Assembly: GCA_902553145.1 (NCBI GenBank)
Contig: CACDKD010000007.1
Span: 1-64,000 of the forward strand
Length of the DNA: 64,000 nt
Reading direction: 5' to 3'
Source of the DNA: an uncultured Gammaproteobacteria bacterium
GTDB lineage: Bacteria > Pseudomonadota > Gammaproteobacteria > Steroidobacterales > UBA11654
The first letter of the stretch is position 1. Every line of letters begins with the position of its first letter. The position numbers were made by a program, and so were the translations under genes. The notes beneath the pieces were generated by a model. That model was given only the letters and a program-made list of their open reading frames with translations. It was not told the origin of the DNA and did no database searches. Of this stretch, positions 27,182 through 36,199 are shown one piece after another.

Positions 27182-28024
27182 ATGAAATATAAATGTTTTA
27201 AATATAGTCTTAATGATCATATTGCTCATGTGATTCTATCAAGGGGTGATGAGCTAAATACAATGATCAAGGACTTCTGGACTGAGCTGCCAAATTTGAT
27301 CGATGAGATTTCAGATGAAGGTCAAGCGAGAGTTATATTGATATCTGCAGAAGGCAAACATTTTACTGCTGGGATGGATCTTGGAAATTTTACCGATTCC
27401 GAACTCGCTGAAAAAAATAAACATCAAGGTCTTCAGAATGAAGCCATTTATCGCCTGACAAAAGACTTGCAATACAGCTTCTCATCGCTAGAAAAGTCTC
27501 GCATTCCAGTGATTGTTGCAATTAATGGAGCGTGCGTAGGGGGAGGGGTGGATATGATCAGTGCCTGTGATATCCGATATGCTACAAAGGATGCATTCTT
27601 TTGCATTCAAGAGACAAATTTAGGGCTAGTCGCAGATGTCGGCACACTTCAGAGATTACCGAAGCTCATCCCAGAAGGCATTGTCAGAGAATTAGCCCTC
27701 ACAGGCAGAAAGCTTAGAGCAGATGAGGCAGAGAAATTTGGTCTGATTAGTGAGATTTTTGATGACCAAGAATCCATGCTTAATCATGCCATGGATATGG
27801 CAAGAGAAATAGCTAGCAAGTCTCCCTTAGCAATCAGTGGCATCAAAGAGGTGATCAATTACAGTCGTGATCACAGCGTGGATGAATCGCTCAATTATGT
27901 TGCCCTGTGGAATGCCGCAATGAAATATGAAGACGATTTAAAAGAAACCTTCATTGCAAAAATGGAAAAGAGAGAAGAGAAGTTTGAAGGGTTAAAAAAG
28001 AAAGGCAAATATTTCAAAAATTAA
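27182..28024 (+). CDS. enoyl-CoA hydratase/isomerase family, delta3,5-delta2,4-dienoyl-CoA isomerase type
   Basis: The 280-residue crotonase-fold protein has the oxyanion-hole segments GMDLGNF (64-70) and GACVGGGVDM. Acidic residues D124, E144 and D152 fall at the same spacing (20 and 8) as the catalytic D176/E196/D204 I recall for rat ECH1, and the ADVGTLQRLPK motif is characteristic of that subgroup. It should isomerise 3,5-dienoyl-CoA to 2,4-dienoyl-CoA when unsaturated fatty acids with odd-numbered double bonds are degraded. The gene stands alone after a terminator and abuts the convergent VOC gene. Confidence 0.86.
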   Translation: MKYKCFKYSLNDHIAHVILSRGDELNTMIKDFWTELPNLIDEISDEGQARVILISAEGKHFTAGMDLGNFTDSELAEKNKHQGLQNEAIYRLTKDLQYSFSSLEKSRIPVIVAINGACVGGGVDMISACDIRYATKDAFFCIQETNLGLVADVGTLQRLPKLIPEGIVRELALTGRKLRADEAEKFGLISEIFDDQESMLNHAMDMAREIASKSPLAISGIKEVINYSRDHSVDESLNYVALWNAAMKYEDDLKETFIAKMEKREEKFEGLKKKGKYFKN

Positions 28025-28921
28025 CTATTCAGACTCAATGATCTCAATCCATTCTCCTGCAACCCCAACTGTTACACCAACCTTGCTTCCATTATATGGG
28101 AAAGCATCTATTGATTGAGGTTCATGCTTCCATTCAACATTTATCTGATCAATGGAATTTGTTGAAAATGAAACCATTGATGTGGATGGAGGCAGATGAC
28201 CTTCCTTCACCTGTCTAGACTCAAACGTATCACCGTTATTCCATTCATCGAGTTCTATCAAAAAGTTCTCTTCAAACTCAACTAAGGCCAGAGGAAAGAC
28301 TGAATCGTCTGGAAGATTATTCATTCTAGCAAGGACTCCGATTTTCCAATCAGAAGCTTCTGTCACAGGCATATCAAATGCACTCTTGTAATACTCTCTT
28401 AATGACTCCATCGAAGCTCCACCGAGTACCATTATAAACACTCGATCCACATAAGATTGTGCTGAACCCAGATTAAAACCTGAGCCTTCTGGAATGATTC
28501 TAGTCAAGTATAAAACTTCATCGGATGGGCCCAAAACCTGCATTGCCCTGGGAGCATCTGGAGTAGGGTATAAGTCGTATGGCATGCCAATGATCTCAAA
28601 CGCTGATGACTCAAGCTCAGTAGCTAATTGATCTGGGTTTTGTACGAGTATTTCAGTCGAATTCCATCCATGTGTCCCCATAGGTCTATAATTCATCTTC
28701 TCCTCATCCTCAATGAATCTTAAATAAACCGGTTCACCGCTGCTTGGCTGCATAATTGTATAGGGATGATCAACCATTGCGTCAGCGCCCCAAACCTCTG
28801 CAAGATCCTCGTCTACAATGCCCTGCGATACGATTTCATAATCCAAATATTCGTTATACGCTTCTTCGGTTACATTGAGATTGGTAACCAGCATGGTCAC
28901 CATCATTATTGACTTCAACAT
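28025..28921 (-). CDS. two-module VOC (glyoxalase-like) family protein
   Basis: The 298-residue protein is the paralogue of the 290-residue protein at 6.4-7.3 kb, sharing GWNSTEILV, IIGMP, RAMQVLGPS and YLTR blocks in the first module and LIELDEWN and the final EWIEIIES block in the second. The first residues (MLKSIMMVTMLVTNLNV) are the beginning of a VOC strand rather than a signal peptide. Reaction and metal are unknown. GGAG lies eight bases before the ATG on the minus strand. It is divergent from an MFS transporter. Confidence 0.72.
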   Translation of the reverse strand: MLKSIMMVTMLVTNLNVTEEAYNEYLDYEIVSQGIVDEDLAEVWGADAMVDHPYTIMQPSSGEPVYLRFIEDEEKMNYRPMGTHGWNSTEILVQNPDQLATELESSAFEIIGMPYDLYPTPDAPRAMQVLGPSDEVLYLTRIIPEGSGFNLGSAQSYVDRVFIMVLGGASMESLREYYKSAFDMPVTEASDWKIGVLARMNNLPDDSVFPLALVEFEENFLIELDEWNNGDTFESRQVKEGHLPPSTSMVSFSTNSIDQINVEWKHEPQSIDAFPYNGSKVGVTVGVAGEWIEIIESE

Positions 28922-29020
28922 ATACTTAACTCCAAGTTTTTAATGCTTTTAAATAATACTTTTGATTAGGTATAGAATACTGTATGTTTTCATGAAGTAT
29001 AAAACTTTTCTCGCCTTTGA

Positions 29021-30295
29021 ATGAATTCAACCATTAAAAATCCTAACAATTATCGCTGGATAATATTAGCGGTCTGTTTTTTTACAATAACTTTCACAAA
29101 CGGCTTAACGCTGGGTGGATTGGTTGTTTTCGATAGGGAACTACTTAACTATTTATCTGAGGTTACTGGCGGGGAAATTCTCAGGCAAGAATTAAAGCTT
29201 AAGGATGCAATCACGCTTTGGTCTACTGCTGTTTTTGCATTTATAGCAGGCATCATTATTGATCGAGTAGGGGTTCGCTCCTTGATGGTTTCTGGCATGT
29301 TTTTGTTATCTGCAACTTTCTATTTTTATGCGAAGTCTGATTCTTTGGCCGATATGTATATCATCCATATATTTCAAGGGATCGTTTTGAGCGTGTCTGG
29401 AATGGTCATCAATGTCGTCCTTATATCAAAATGGTTCAATGATAATAGAGGCTTGGCAATTGGGGTATTGCTTGCTGGTACCAGTGTTGGAAATGGAATA
29501 TTTCCGCAAATAAATACTTATTTACTAACCATCAGTGATGGTGACTGGCGTCAAGTAATGATGTGGTTGGCTTTAATCCCATTGGCTTATGCTCCTATTC
29601 TGTTTGCATTGATTAAAGAGAAACCTGAAGACGTCGAAACTAAAGAAGATAATGAAGCCAAAAATGATTTCAAAGCATCCAGTATCGAGGGAGGCTTCAC
29701 ACTTCAAGAAACATTAATGTCATCAAATTTCTGGTTCTTGTCCGTCATGGCTTTTTGTACTTTTTATTCCATACTGGCAATGATTGGTCATGTATTCCTA
29801 ATGTTAGATGGGGAAGGTTACTCTCCACAAATATCTGCAACCGGTGTCTCCATAATCTTTATAGGCGGCTTTATTGGTAAAGTCATCAGTGGCAAGTTAG
29901 CCGAAATGATAGGAAGAAAAATAGTGCTTGTTGGCGGAGTCGCCATGATGTTGGCGGGATCACTGTTAATCGTAAGTTCGATCTTTTATAAGAATCCATT
30001 ATTGATATGGATAGGTCTTACACTCTATGGAACAGGATGGGGCGGTCTATACACTCTTATTCAGCTTCTTGTGGCAGATTTATTTGGTCTTATTGCGATT
30101 GGAAAGATCATGGGAGTAATCAATATAATAGATACAATTGGAGGAGGACTGGGCCCAATCATTACAGCTGTTATTTATGATTCAACACAAAACTATCTGA
30201 TGCCATTTCTGGTTATTTCTGCTCTCTTAGTAATTGCTTTAATTTCATCATCAATGCTTAAGATTGATGATGAAGCTATAGAACAAAACAGATAA
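29021..30295 (+). CDS. MFS transporter (OxlT/monocarboxylate-like)
   Basis: The 424-residue protein has twelve membrane helices, an unusual N-terminal periplasmic-loop insertion after helix 1, and a cytoplasmic loop rich in Lys and Glu (about residues 200-222). The SVGNGIFPQINTYL and GLAIGVLLAG stretches resemble the OxlT/MCT-like branch, which moves carboxylates. It lies 23 bases before fabG in the same direction, so transcription into the fab genes is possible. The substrate is unknown. Confidence 0.85.
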   Translation: MNSTIKNPNNYRWIILAVCFFTITFTNGLTLGGLVVFDRELLNYLSEVTGGEILRQELKLKDAITLWSTAVFAFIAGIIIDRVGVRSLMVSGMFLLSATFYFYAKSDSLADMYIIHIFQGIVLSVSGMVINVVLISKWFNDNRGLAIGVLLAGTSVGNGIFPQINTYLLTISDGDWRQVMMWLALIPLAYAPILFALIKEKPEDVETKEDNEAKNDFKASSIEGGFTLQETLMSSNFWFLSVMAFCTFYSILAMIGHVFLMLDGEGYSPQISATGVSIIFIGGFIGKVISGKLAEMIGRKIVLVGGVAMMLAGSLLIVSSIFYKNPLLIWIGLTLYGTGWGGLYTLIQLLVADLFGLIAIGKIMGVINIIDTIGGGLGPIITAVIYDSTQNYLMPFLVISALLVIALISSSMLKIDDEAIEQNR

Positions 30296-30318
30296 GATTA
30301 ATATTCTTTATTCAAAAT

Positions 30319-31080
30319 ATGAACTCCGATTCGAACAATATACTCAAAAATGAAATAACACTAGTCACCGGTGCATCTAGAGGCATTGGTGCTGGAATCG
30401 CTAAATTATTTGGTGAATCTGGCTCTTACATAATTGGTACTGCAACGACACAAGAAGGCGCGGATGCAATAACCCAGAGAGTAAATAAAGGTGTTTCCAA
30501 AGGTGAGGGGGTTGTATTGGATGTTTCCAAATCCGAAGATGTAAATAGAATAATCAAGGAAATGAAGGAAAGAGACTTGCTGCCTTCAATACTCATCAAT
30601 AATGCAGGCATCAGCTTGGAAAGTCTTTTGATGAGAATAAAGGACGATGACTGGAAAAAAATTATTGATACAAACTTATCCTCTGCATTCTTTTTATGCA
30701 AAGCTGCGGTCTCAGGAATGATGAAAAATAGAAAAGGAAGAATCATTAACATTGGCTCAGTTGTGGGATCAATCGGTGCAATAGGGAATGCTCATTACAG
30801 TGCAAGCAAAGCGGCACTTCTTGGATTCACAAAATCATTGGCATTAGAAGTTGGGTCTAGAGGCATCACCGTTAATAATATAGCGCCTGGCTACATTACT
30901 ACAGATATGACAAAAGACATCAAAAGCGAGCTCAGCGAGGCATTGATGAATAAGATTCCGATGAATCGTTTTGGATCACCTGAAGATGTTGCTAAAGTGG
31001 CACTATTTTTGGCCTCAGAATCGGGCTCTTATATAACTGGACAAACCATTCACGTAAATGGCGGGATGCACATGGAATGA
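30319..31080 (+). CDS. fabG: 3-oxoacyl-ACP reductase FabG
   Basis: The 253-residue SDR has TGASRGIGAGIA (residues 15-26), NNAG, a catalytic Ser in NIGSVVGS and YSASKAA with the catalytic Tyr and Lys, plus the C-terminal YITGQTIHVNGGM that is a FabG signature. It reduces 3-oxoacyl-ACP in fatty acid elongation. The position directly before acpP is the conserved bacterial arrangement, although fabD is missing upstream. The N-terminus is about eight residues longer than usual; a TTG or ATA start further in is possible. Confidence 0.92.
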   Translation: MNSDSNNILKNEITLVTGASRGIGAGIAKLFGESGSYIIGTATTQEGADAITQRVNKGVSKGEGVVLDVSKSEDVNRIIKEMKERDLLPSILINNAGISLESLLMRIKDDDWKKIIDTNLSSAFFLCKAAVSGMMKNRKGRIINIGSVVGSIGAIGNAHYSASKAALLGFTKSLALEVGSRGITVNNIAPGYITTDMTKDIKSELSEALMNKIPMNRFGSPEDVAKVALFLASESGSYITGQTIHVNGGMHME

Positions 31081-31098
31081 TATATTGCTTAAAACTGC

Positions 31099-31126
31099 TT
31101 GAGAAAAGAGGCAATTACCATAAAAT
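31099..31126 (+). promoter_or_regulatory. candidate sigma70 promoter of acpP
   Basis: TTGAGA (31099-31104) and TAAAAT (31121-31126) are 16 bases apart, 34 bases before the acpP ATG. A private promoter for the highly expressed acyl carrier protein gene is common in bacteria. Confidence 0.5.
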
Positions 31127-31159
31127 ACAACAATCTTTTGTTTAATTTAGGGGAAAAAC

Positions 31160-31390
31160 ATGAGTGTTGAAGAAAGAGTAAAAGGCATCGTTGCCGAGCA
31201 ACTTAGTATTGGTGCTGATGAAATTAAGAATGAATCGAGCTTTATTGACGATCTTGGGGCCGACTCTCTGGATACAGTCGAGTTGGTAATGGCTTTGGAA
31301 GAAGAATTTGATATTGAAATATCAGACGACGAAGCCGAGAATATATCCACAGTTCAAACGGCTATTGACTACATAAATAGCAATTCATAA
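31160..31390 (+). CDS. acpP: acyl carrier protein
   Basis: The 76-residue acidic protein has the DSLDTVEL motif with S36 as the phosphopantetheine site. It carries acyl chains in fatty acid synthesis. The sequence is near canonical ([24 protein letters not shown] helix II). AGGGGAAAAA precedes the ATG. A strong terminator follows directly, so acpP is probably expressed as a short transcript from its own promoter. Confidence 0.97.
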   Translation: MSVEERVKGIVAEQLSIGADEIKNESSFIDDLGADSLDTVELVMALEEEFDIEISDDEAENISTVQTAIDYINSNS

Positions 31391-31411
31391 AAGCGGTTAA
31401 ACAACTTTTAG

Positions 31412-31443
31412 AAAACGGCATGAAATTCATGCCGTTTTTTTTT
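31412..31443 (+). terminator. rho-independent terminator after acpP
   Basis: Arms 31412-31423 and 31427-31438 form a perfect 12-bp stem with a 3-base loop, and a T-tract of nine residues runs from 31435. It starts 22 bases after the acpP stop. Confidence 0.92.
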
Positions 31444-31477
31444 GAGTAATTTCAATGATTTTAGGAAAATAGAAAGC

Positions 31478-31936
31478 ATGAAGAATATGATCAGAAGAAC
31501 AACTCTTAAAGTAAGAGATATACAAAAATCTTATGACTTTTATACAAAAGTTTTAGGCATGGAGACCTATTACAACAATGAAGTAACCGTAAAGAATGAC
31601 CTTCTGCCTGGAACAAAACAAGGTGACAAAATTCATCTGATCATTCTCAAAGCACAAGATCCAGTCATTGGAATGATCGGGTTGCTGAAACCAATTGATC
31701 CTGAGGAGCAATTTCCTCCTGTGGACTTTGATTTTAAATTTGGTTCATCAGTCTTTGTGGTTGGCGTTGAGGATGTCGAAGATTTATACCAAAAGGCTCT
31801 AAAGTTTGGAGCAAAAATGAGGGCGCCATTGAGTGAAACAATATATCCCGGTGCTGATGGCAATGACGTGCACGTCAATTCGCTTGGATTGTATGATCCA
31901 GACGGTCATTTTTTGGAATGCAATCAGAGGCTCTGA
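31478..31936 (+). CDS. single-module VOC family protein (glyoxalase I-like)
   Basis: The 152-residue protein opens with RRTTLKVRDIQKSYDFYTKVLGM, the beginning of a glyoxalase/VOC module, and ends with the YDPDGHFLECNQ motif whose Glu is a typical metal ligand. The ATG at 31478 is preferred over an in-frame TTG at 31442, which lies within the acpP terminator T-tract; AGGA lies upstream. The specific reaction is unknown. It sits with a second VOC gene where fabF, pabC and mltG are found in E. coli, between acpP and tmk. Confidence 0.82.
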   Translation: MKNMIRRTTLKVRDIQKSYDFYTKVLGMETYYNNEVTVKNDLLPGTKQGDKIHLIILKAQDPVIGMIGLLKPIDPEEQFPPVDFDFKFGSSVFVVGVEDVEDLYQKALKFGAKMRAPLSETIYPGADGNDVHVNSLGLYDPDGHFLECNQRL

Positions 31937-31941
31937 AATCC

Positions 31942-32433
31942 ATGAAAAAAGGTTTTAAAACAACGCCGGTTTCAAGAATCACTCTTTTTTGTCGTGATTT
32001 AGAAAAATCACTTGCGCTATACAGAGACATACTTGGCTTTGAAGAAGTTGAAAGCAAGACCATCCAAAAAAAAGCATTCAATGAATTAATGAATATCCAT
32101 GACAAAAACTGCTTTGTCAGAATCAGCTATCTTCAGTCAGAGAGATCGGATCATGGGCTGATTGCTTTATTTGAAATCAATTCATCTGAATTAGACAAGA
32201 ATCAGTCAATTCAAACTACACAAATTCAATACGGACAAAGTGTGATTGTTTTGAGCACAAAAGATCACAAAAAGATTTATCGGGAATTAAAAAAGAAAGA
32301 TTATTCATTTCTGGTTGAGCCAACTGAGTATGAAAAGTTGGAAGACAGTGAGTACATTAAAGCCGGACTTTACAAGGAAATGTCTTTTTATGATCCTGAC
32401 GGATTTCTCATCAACCTCATCGAATATAACTGA
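31942..32433 (+). CDS. second single-module VOC family protein
   Basis: The 163-residue protein has the same build: SRITLFCRDLEKSLALYRDIL at the N-terminus and YDPDGFLINLIEYN at the end, where the usual Glu ligand is replaced within INLIE by a shifted Glu. The start at 31942, five bases after the upstream stop, is preferred over 31918; AGAGG lies 11 bases before it. It is a divergent tandem copy of the upstream gene. A short atagct/agctat hairpin follows but is too weak to call a terminator. Confidence 0.78.
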   Translation: MKKGFKTTPVSRITLFCRDLEKSLALYRDILGFEEVESKTIQKKAFNELMNIHDKNCFVRISYLQSERSDHGLIALFEINSSELDKNQSIQTTQIQYGQSVIVLSTKDHKKIYRELKKKDYSFLVEPTEYEKLEDSEYIKAGLYKEMSFYDPDGFLINLIEYN

Positions 32434-32481
32434 TAGTATATAGCTTTAAATTAGAGCTATTTTCTAGGGAACAAAAGATAC

Positions 32482-33108
32482 ATGTTGGGTCAATTTATAA
32501 CCATCGAAGGCATTGAATGCGTTGGCAAGTCCACAAATGCCAAATTTATAGAAACTATGCTCAATCAAAAGGGGTACAAAACCCTTGTCACCAGAGAACC
32601 CGGGGGTTCAGGCATTGGAGAAAAAATTCGTAACATTCTTTTATTTGAGAAGAAAGATACGCTTTCACCCATGACAGAACTTCTTTTATTATTTGCTGCA
32701 AGAGAAAAACATATCAATGAAATTATAAAACCGGCCCTAGAAAACGGAACATGGGTTATTTGCGATCGTTTTACCGATGCGAGCTTTGCATACCAGGGCT
32801 TTGGAAGAGGGCTAGGTTTTGAAAAGGTAAATCAATTGAAAGCTCTGATACAAAAAGATTTCGAACCCGATTTGACAATTTTATTAGATGCGCCTCTTGA
32901 AGTTATTACCAGTAGAAGAAAATTAAACCCAAACGATCGATTTGAGTCCGAAGATAAAAAATTCTTTGGTCGAGTGAGGAACGGATATCTTGAATTGGCA
33001 AAAATCTTCGAAGACAGAGTCAAAGTGATTGATGCATCGCAGGATATAGAGGATGTTCAAAATCAAATTAAAATCTTAATCAACTCAATGGTCAATGTTC
33101 AGTCATGA
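32482..33108 (+). CDS. tmk: thymidylate kinase
   Basis: The 208-residue protein has the P-loop EGIECVGKST (residues 8-17), the TREPGGSGIGEKIR motif, DRFTDASFAYQG and a LID region with SRRKLNPNDRFES. It phosphorylates dTMP to dTDP. The holB start overlaps its stop in an ATGA, the usual tmk-holB pairing of gammaproteobacteria. Length matches the family. Confidence 0.96.
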   Translation: MLGQFITIEGIECVGKSTNAKFIETMLNQKGYKTLVTREPGGSGIGEKIRNILLFEKKDTLSPMTELLLLFAAREKHINEIIKPALENGTWVICDRFTDASFAYQGFGRGLGFEKVNQLKALIQKDFEPDLTILLDAPLEVITSRRKLNPNDRFESEDKKFFGRVRNGYLELAKIFEDRVKVIDASQDIEDVQNQIKILINSMVNVQS

Positions 33109-34052
33109 TTAACGAATACCCATGGTTAAGAGAAACATATCAGCCTCTAGAAAAGAACATTAAAGAGCATAAAAATGCCCATGCATTTTTGATACTAGGA
33201 AATTCTGGTATTGGCCGTTTAGCGCTGGCTGAGTTTTTAAGTGATGCATTCCTTGGATTCGAGGAAAGCAATTCAAGTGAGACCATTGATAAAGTCATTG
33301 TTTCACCAATGGAAGATAAAAAAACAATCAGTATTGACCAAATTAGATCTTTAAAAGATTCACTATTGTTAACCAGCCTAAAAGGCAAAGGCAAAGTTGG
33401 AATCATTTATCCCGCTGAAGCCATGACTTATCCTGCAGCAAATAGTTTACTAAAGATTCTCGAAGAGCCGCCTAAAGATACAATGATTATTCTTATTTCT
33501 GAATCATCAGGAAAGCTGCCTAGAACCATTGTCAGCCGCTCTCAAATCATTAATTGTGGGCACCCAAGTTTTGATCAAACAATCAAATGGCTGGGAGAAA
33601 GAGAAGATGAAGACTGGATCTCAATATTGTCAGTATTTGGGAATCGACCAGTTCTCTTAAGTGAAATCGGACATGAGACGTTAATAAATCAAATAAATTC
33701 AATGTCTTCACAAATAACTGGCTTAATTGATGGAAAAATAAAGCCTTCAGAAATTTCAGACTCATGGAAGAGTGAAGATATCGAACTCAATCTCAGAGTA
33801 CTTTATAGTTGGATCTTCCAATATTTAGAAATAAGATTATTGAAAAGTAATGATGATCAGAATCTTCCAAATGGGTTGAAACGAATGCTTCATCACAATA
33901 TCGATCATGAACGTTGCTTCAAGCTAATGGATGAAATAATAAGACTTAGTGAATTAAAATATAGTGGAAAGGGGTTGAGTTGGAATCTTCATATCACAAA
34001 ACTACTTAACCCTTTGTTTGTTGATATGTCTGGAATGAAAGAATATGTCTGA
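33105..34052 (+). CDS. holB: DNA polymerase III subunit delta prime
   Basis: The 315-residue protein shows the delta-prime/clamp-loader fold: HAFLILGNSGIGRLALAEFL corresponds to the degenerate P-loop, and the NSLLKILEEPPKDT motif and TIVSRSQ (in place of the SRC motif) are typical. It is the stator of the clamp loader. It is cotranscribed with tmk and its stop overlaps the next start by eight bases, so the ferredoxin-NADP reductase-like gene is translationally linked. Confidence 0.9.
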   Translation: MINEYPWLRETYQPLEKNIKEHKNAHAFLILGNSGIGRLALAEFLSDAFLGFEESNSSETIDKVIVSPMEDKKTISIDQIRSLKDSLLLTSLKGKGKVGIIYPAEAMTYPAANSLLKILEEPPKDTMIILISESSGKLPRTIVSRSQIINCGHPSFDQTIKWLGEREDEDWISILSVFGNRPVLLSEIGHETLINQINSMSSQITGLIDGKIKPSEISDSWKSEDIELNLRVLYSWIFQYLEIRLLKSNDDQNLPNGLKRMLHHNIDHERCFKLMDEIIRLSELKYSGKGLSWNLHITKLLNPLFVDMSGMKEYV

Positions 34053-35097
34053 AAAGAAAATTAAAACAGATGCACTAATCATTGGCGCAGGGCCTTGTGG
34101 GCTATTTCAAGTCTTTGAATTAGGATTACTGGGCATCGATTCTGTGCTAATAGACAGTTTGCCAACGATTGGCGGTCAATGCACAGAACTATATCCTGAT
34201 AAACCAATCTATGACATACCCGGTATCCCCGTCTGCACAGGCGAAGAACTGATAGAAAATCTCTCAAAACAAATCGAGCCGTTCTCTCCCAAAATAATTT
34301 TGGGCGATGAGGTAACAGAACTAAAAAAGAGCAATGATTCATTTGAACTAGAAACCCAAAAAGGTACGACCATATCCGCGAAAACTGTTTTTATCGCTGG
34401 CGGAGTTGGATCTTTTCAACCGAGAAAAATTAGGCTCAAAGGGATCGATGATTTCGAGGACAAATGGTTGCATTACAGGGTGAAAGATAAAAAATCTTTC
34501 TACGGTAAAAAAATTATCATAGCAGGGGGAGGAGATTCTGCATTGGACTGGGCAATCGATTTTGCAGAATCAAACGATCACCAAGAAAACGGTGGAACGG
34601 TCAGTCTGATTCATCGTCGAGATGAATACAGAGGGGCAGAATCTTCCGTTCAAACGATCAAGTCATTTGCAGAATCGAATCGAATTAACCTTTATGAAAA
34701 TAGCAAAATGTCTGGCTTTGAAGTGAATGCAGATAATTCATTTAAACTGGCTATTGATGCTGATGGAGACGAACTCAGTCTGAACGGTGATGTTTTGCTG
34801 GTCTTTTTCGGATTATCTCCAAAGTTGGGACCAATAGCCGATTGGGGTTTGGGTATCACCAAAAAATCTGTGAGTGTGGATACTGAATCTTATCAAACGA
34901 ATATACCCGGAATCTTTGCCATTGGAGACATTTCTGATTACCCAGGGAAAAAGAAACTCATTTTGAGTGGTTTTCATGAGGCAGCTCTAGCGGCTTTTGC
35001 TGCGAAAGCCATAATTACGCCTGGAAAGAAAGTGAGTTTGCAATACACAACCACTAGCCCCCTCCTAAAAGAGAGACTGGGAGTGAGTGAAAAATAA
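34045..35097 (+). CDS. ferredoxin-NADP+ reductase (thioredoxin-reductase-like type)
   Basis: The 350-residue flavoprotein has an FAD-binding GAGPCGLFQVFELG near residue 14, the TIGGQCTELYPDKPIYDIPG motif of the TrxB-like ferredoxin-NADP reductases, an NADPH-binding GGGDSALDWA and the C-terminal AIGDISDYPGKKKLI. The redox-active CxxC of thioredoxin reductase is absent, which separates it from TrxB. It should move electrons between NADPH and ferredoxin or flavodoxin. Its location between holB and fabH is unusual, and it is the nearest candidate donor for the Rieske oxygenase 4 kb downstream. Confidence 0.9.
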   Translation: MSEKKIKTDALIIGAGPCGLFQVFELGLLGIDSVLIDSLPTIGGQCTELYPDKPIYDIPGIPVCTGEELIENLSKQIEPFSPKIILGDEVTELKKSNDSFELETQKGTTISAKTVFIAGGVGSFQPRKIRLKGIDDFEDKWLHYRVKDKKSFYGKKIIIAGGGDSALDWAIDFAESNDHQENGGTVSLIHRRDEYRGAESSVQTIKSFAESNRINLYENSKMSGFEVNADNSFKLAIDADGDELSLNGDVLLVFFGLSPKLGPIADWGLGITKKSVSVDTESYQTNIPGIFAIGDISDYPGKKKLILSGFHEAALAAFAAKAIITPGKKVSLQYTTTSPLLKERLGVSEK

Positions 35098-35130
35098 TGT
35101 AAACTAATTGCTATAAGGGGGTTCTATAGC

Positions 35131-36198
35131 ATGGGAATTGAAATCACAGGCTGGGGTAAATGCACTCCATCTGCCGTTCTAACAAACAGTGATCTTGAGT
35201 CTATTCTGGATACCGATGACGAGTGGATTACCACTAGGACCGGTGTTAAACAGAGAAGAATAGCAGAAGCACCGCTAAGTGAAATTGGAACCATAGCCGC
35301 AAAACATGCTCTTGCTGCAGCTGATAAGGATCCCAATGAAATCGATGCAGTAATGATGGCCACTTGTACGCCAGAATTTTTAATCCCCAGTACTGCATCT
35401 AGAGTGCAAATGAATATTGGTAACAACACCGCTGCCGCTTTTGACTTTAATTCAGCATGCTCAGGTTTTGTTTATGGCCTAACAACTGCTTACTCAATGA
35501 TTCACTCGGGAATATTTAACAATGTTCTACTTGTTGGCGGAGAGAAGGTTAGCTATTTCCTCGATTGGACTGCTCGCGATACTGCTGTTCTCTTTGGCGA
35601 TGGAGCAGGGGCAGTATTAATAGAAAAAACGGATACAGATTCAAAGCTGCATTCTTCTAAAATGACTTGTGATCCATTCTTAGGAGAAGCATTGATGCTG
35701 AAAAACTTTGGAACAAGTATGGAGATCAAGGATCCAAAGGAAGGTTACTTCTTTGGGATAAGTTTTGAAGGACAAGAGATCTTTAAAAATGCAGTCAAAA
35801 CCATGGCAAGACTAGCAGAAGAAGCCTTGGAGGAATCTGGGCTTAGTGTTGATGACATTGATCTTTGTATTCCTCACCAAGCAAATCGAAGGATTCTTGA
35901 AGCAACGGCCAAAAGATGTAATTTTCCAATGGAAAAAATGATCATTAATTTAGATCGGTATGGAAATACATCAGCTGGTTCAATACCGATCGCTCTCACA
36001 GAAGCTCTCGATGAAGGTAAAGTTAAGCCTAACTCCAAAATACTCTTTCTTGCATTTGGTGGTGGACTCACTGGTGCTGCAGCAGTCATTGATTGGGGAG
36101 GGCGTTCACATGCCCTAAAGACATCAAATGAGCAACTGCCAGATAGCGGTAAAACCGCTTTGGAACTCGTCCAAGATATACTCAATATGTATCAATAG
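35131..36198 (+). CDS. fabH: 3-oxoacyl-ACP synthase III family protein (FabH)
   Basis: The 355-residue thiolase-fold enzyme has the FabH triad C110 (NSACSG), H249 (IPHQANRRI) and N279 (YGNTSAGS), and starts with the typical DEWITTRTGVKQRRIA region. It condenses acetyl-CoA or another acyl-CoA with malonyl-ACP to begin fatty acid synthesis. The protein carries about 30 extra residues after the usual end (VIDWG), with an amphipathic ALELVQDILNMY tail. It sits downstream of tmk-holB rather than before fabD/fabG, so it may not be the housekeeping copy. AAGGGGG precedes the ATG. Confidence 0.9.
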   Translation: MGIEITGWGKCTPSAVLTNSDLESILDTDDEWITTRTGVKQRRIAEAPLSEIGTIAAKHALAAADKDPNEIDAVMMATCTPEFLIPSTASRVQMNIGNNTAAAFDFNSACSGFVYGLTTAYSMIHSGIFNNVLLVGGEKVSYFLDWTARDTAVLFGDGAGAVLIEKTDTDSKLHSSKMTCDPFLGEALMLKNFGTSMEIKDPKEGYFFGISFEGQEIFKNAVKTMARLAEEALEESGLSVDDIDLCIPHQANRRILEATAKRCNFPMEKMIINLDRYGNTSAGSIPIALTEALDEGKVKPNSKILFLAFGGGLTGAAAVIDWGGRSHALKTSNEQLPDSGKTALELVQDILNMYQ

Positions 36199-36199
36199 A

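Noticed and set aside
32440..32465. Terminator before tmk
   Set aside because: Only a six-base-pair A/T-rich stem with a few T residues; too weak to call.
36128..36199. Upstream extension of the 36.2 kb gene overlapping fabH
   Set aside because: The ATG at 36200 follows the fabH stop by one base; the extension encodes no recognisable start region and would overlap fabH.
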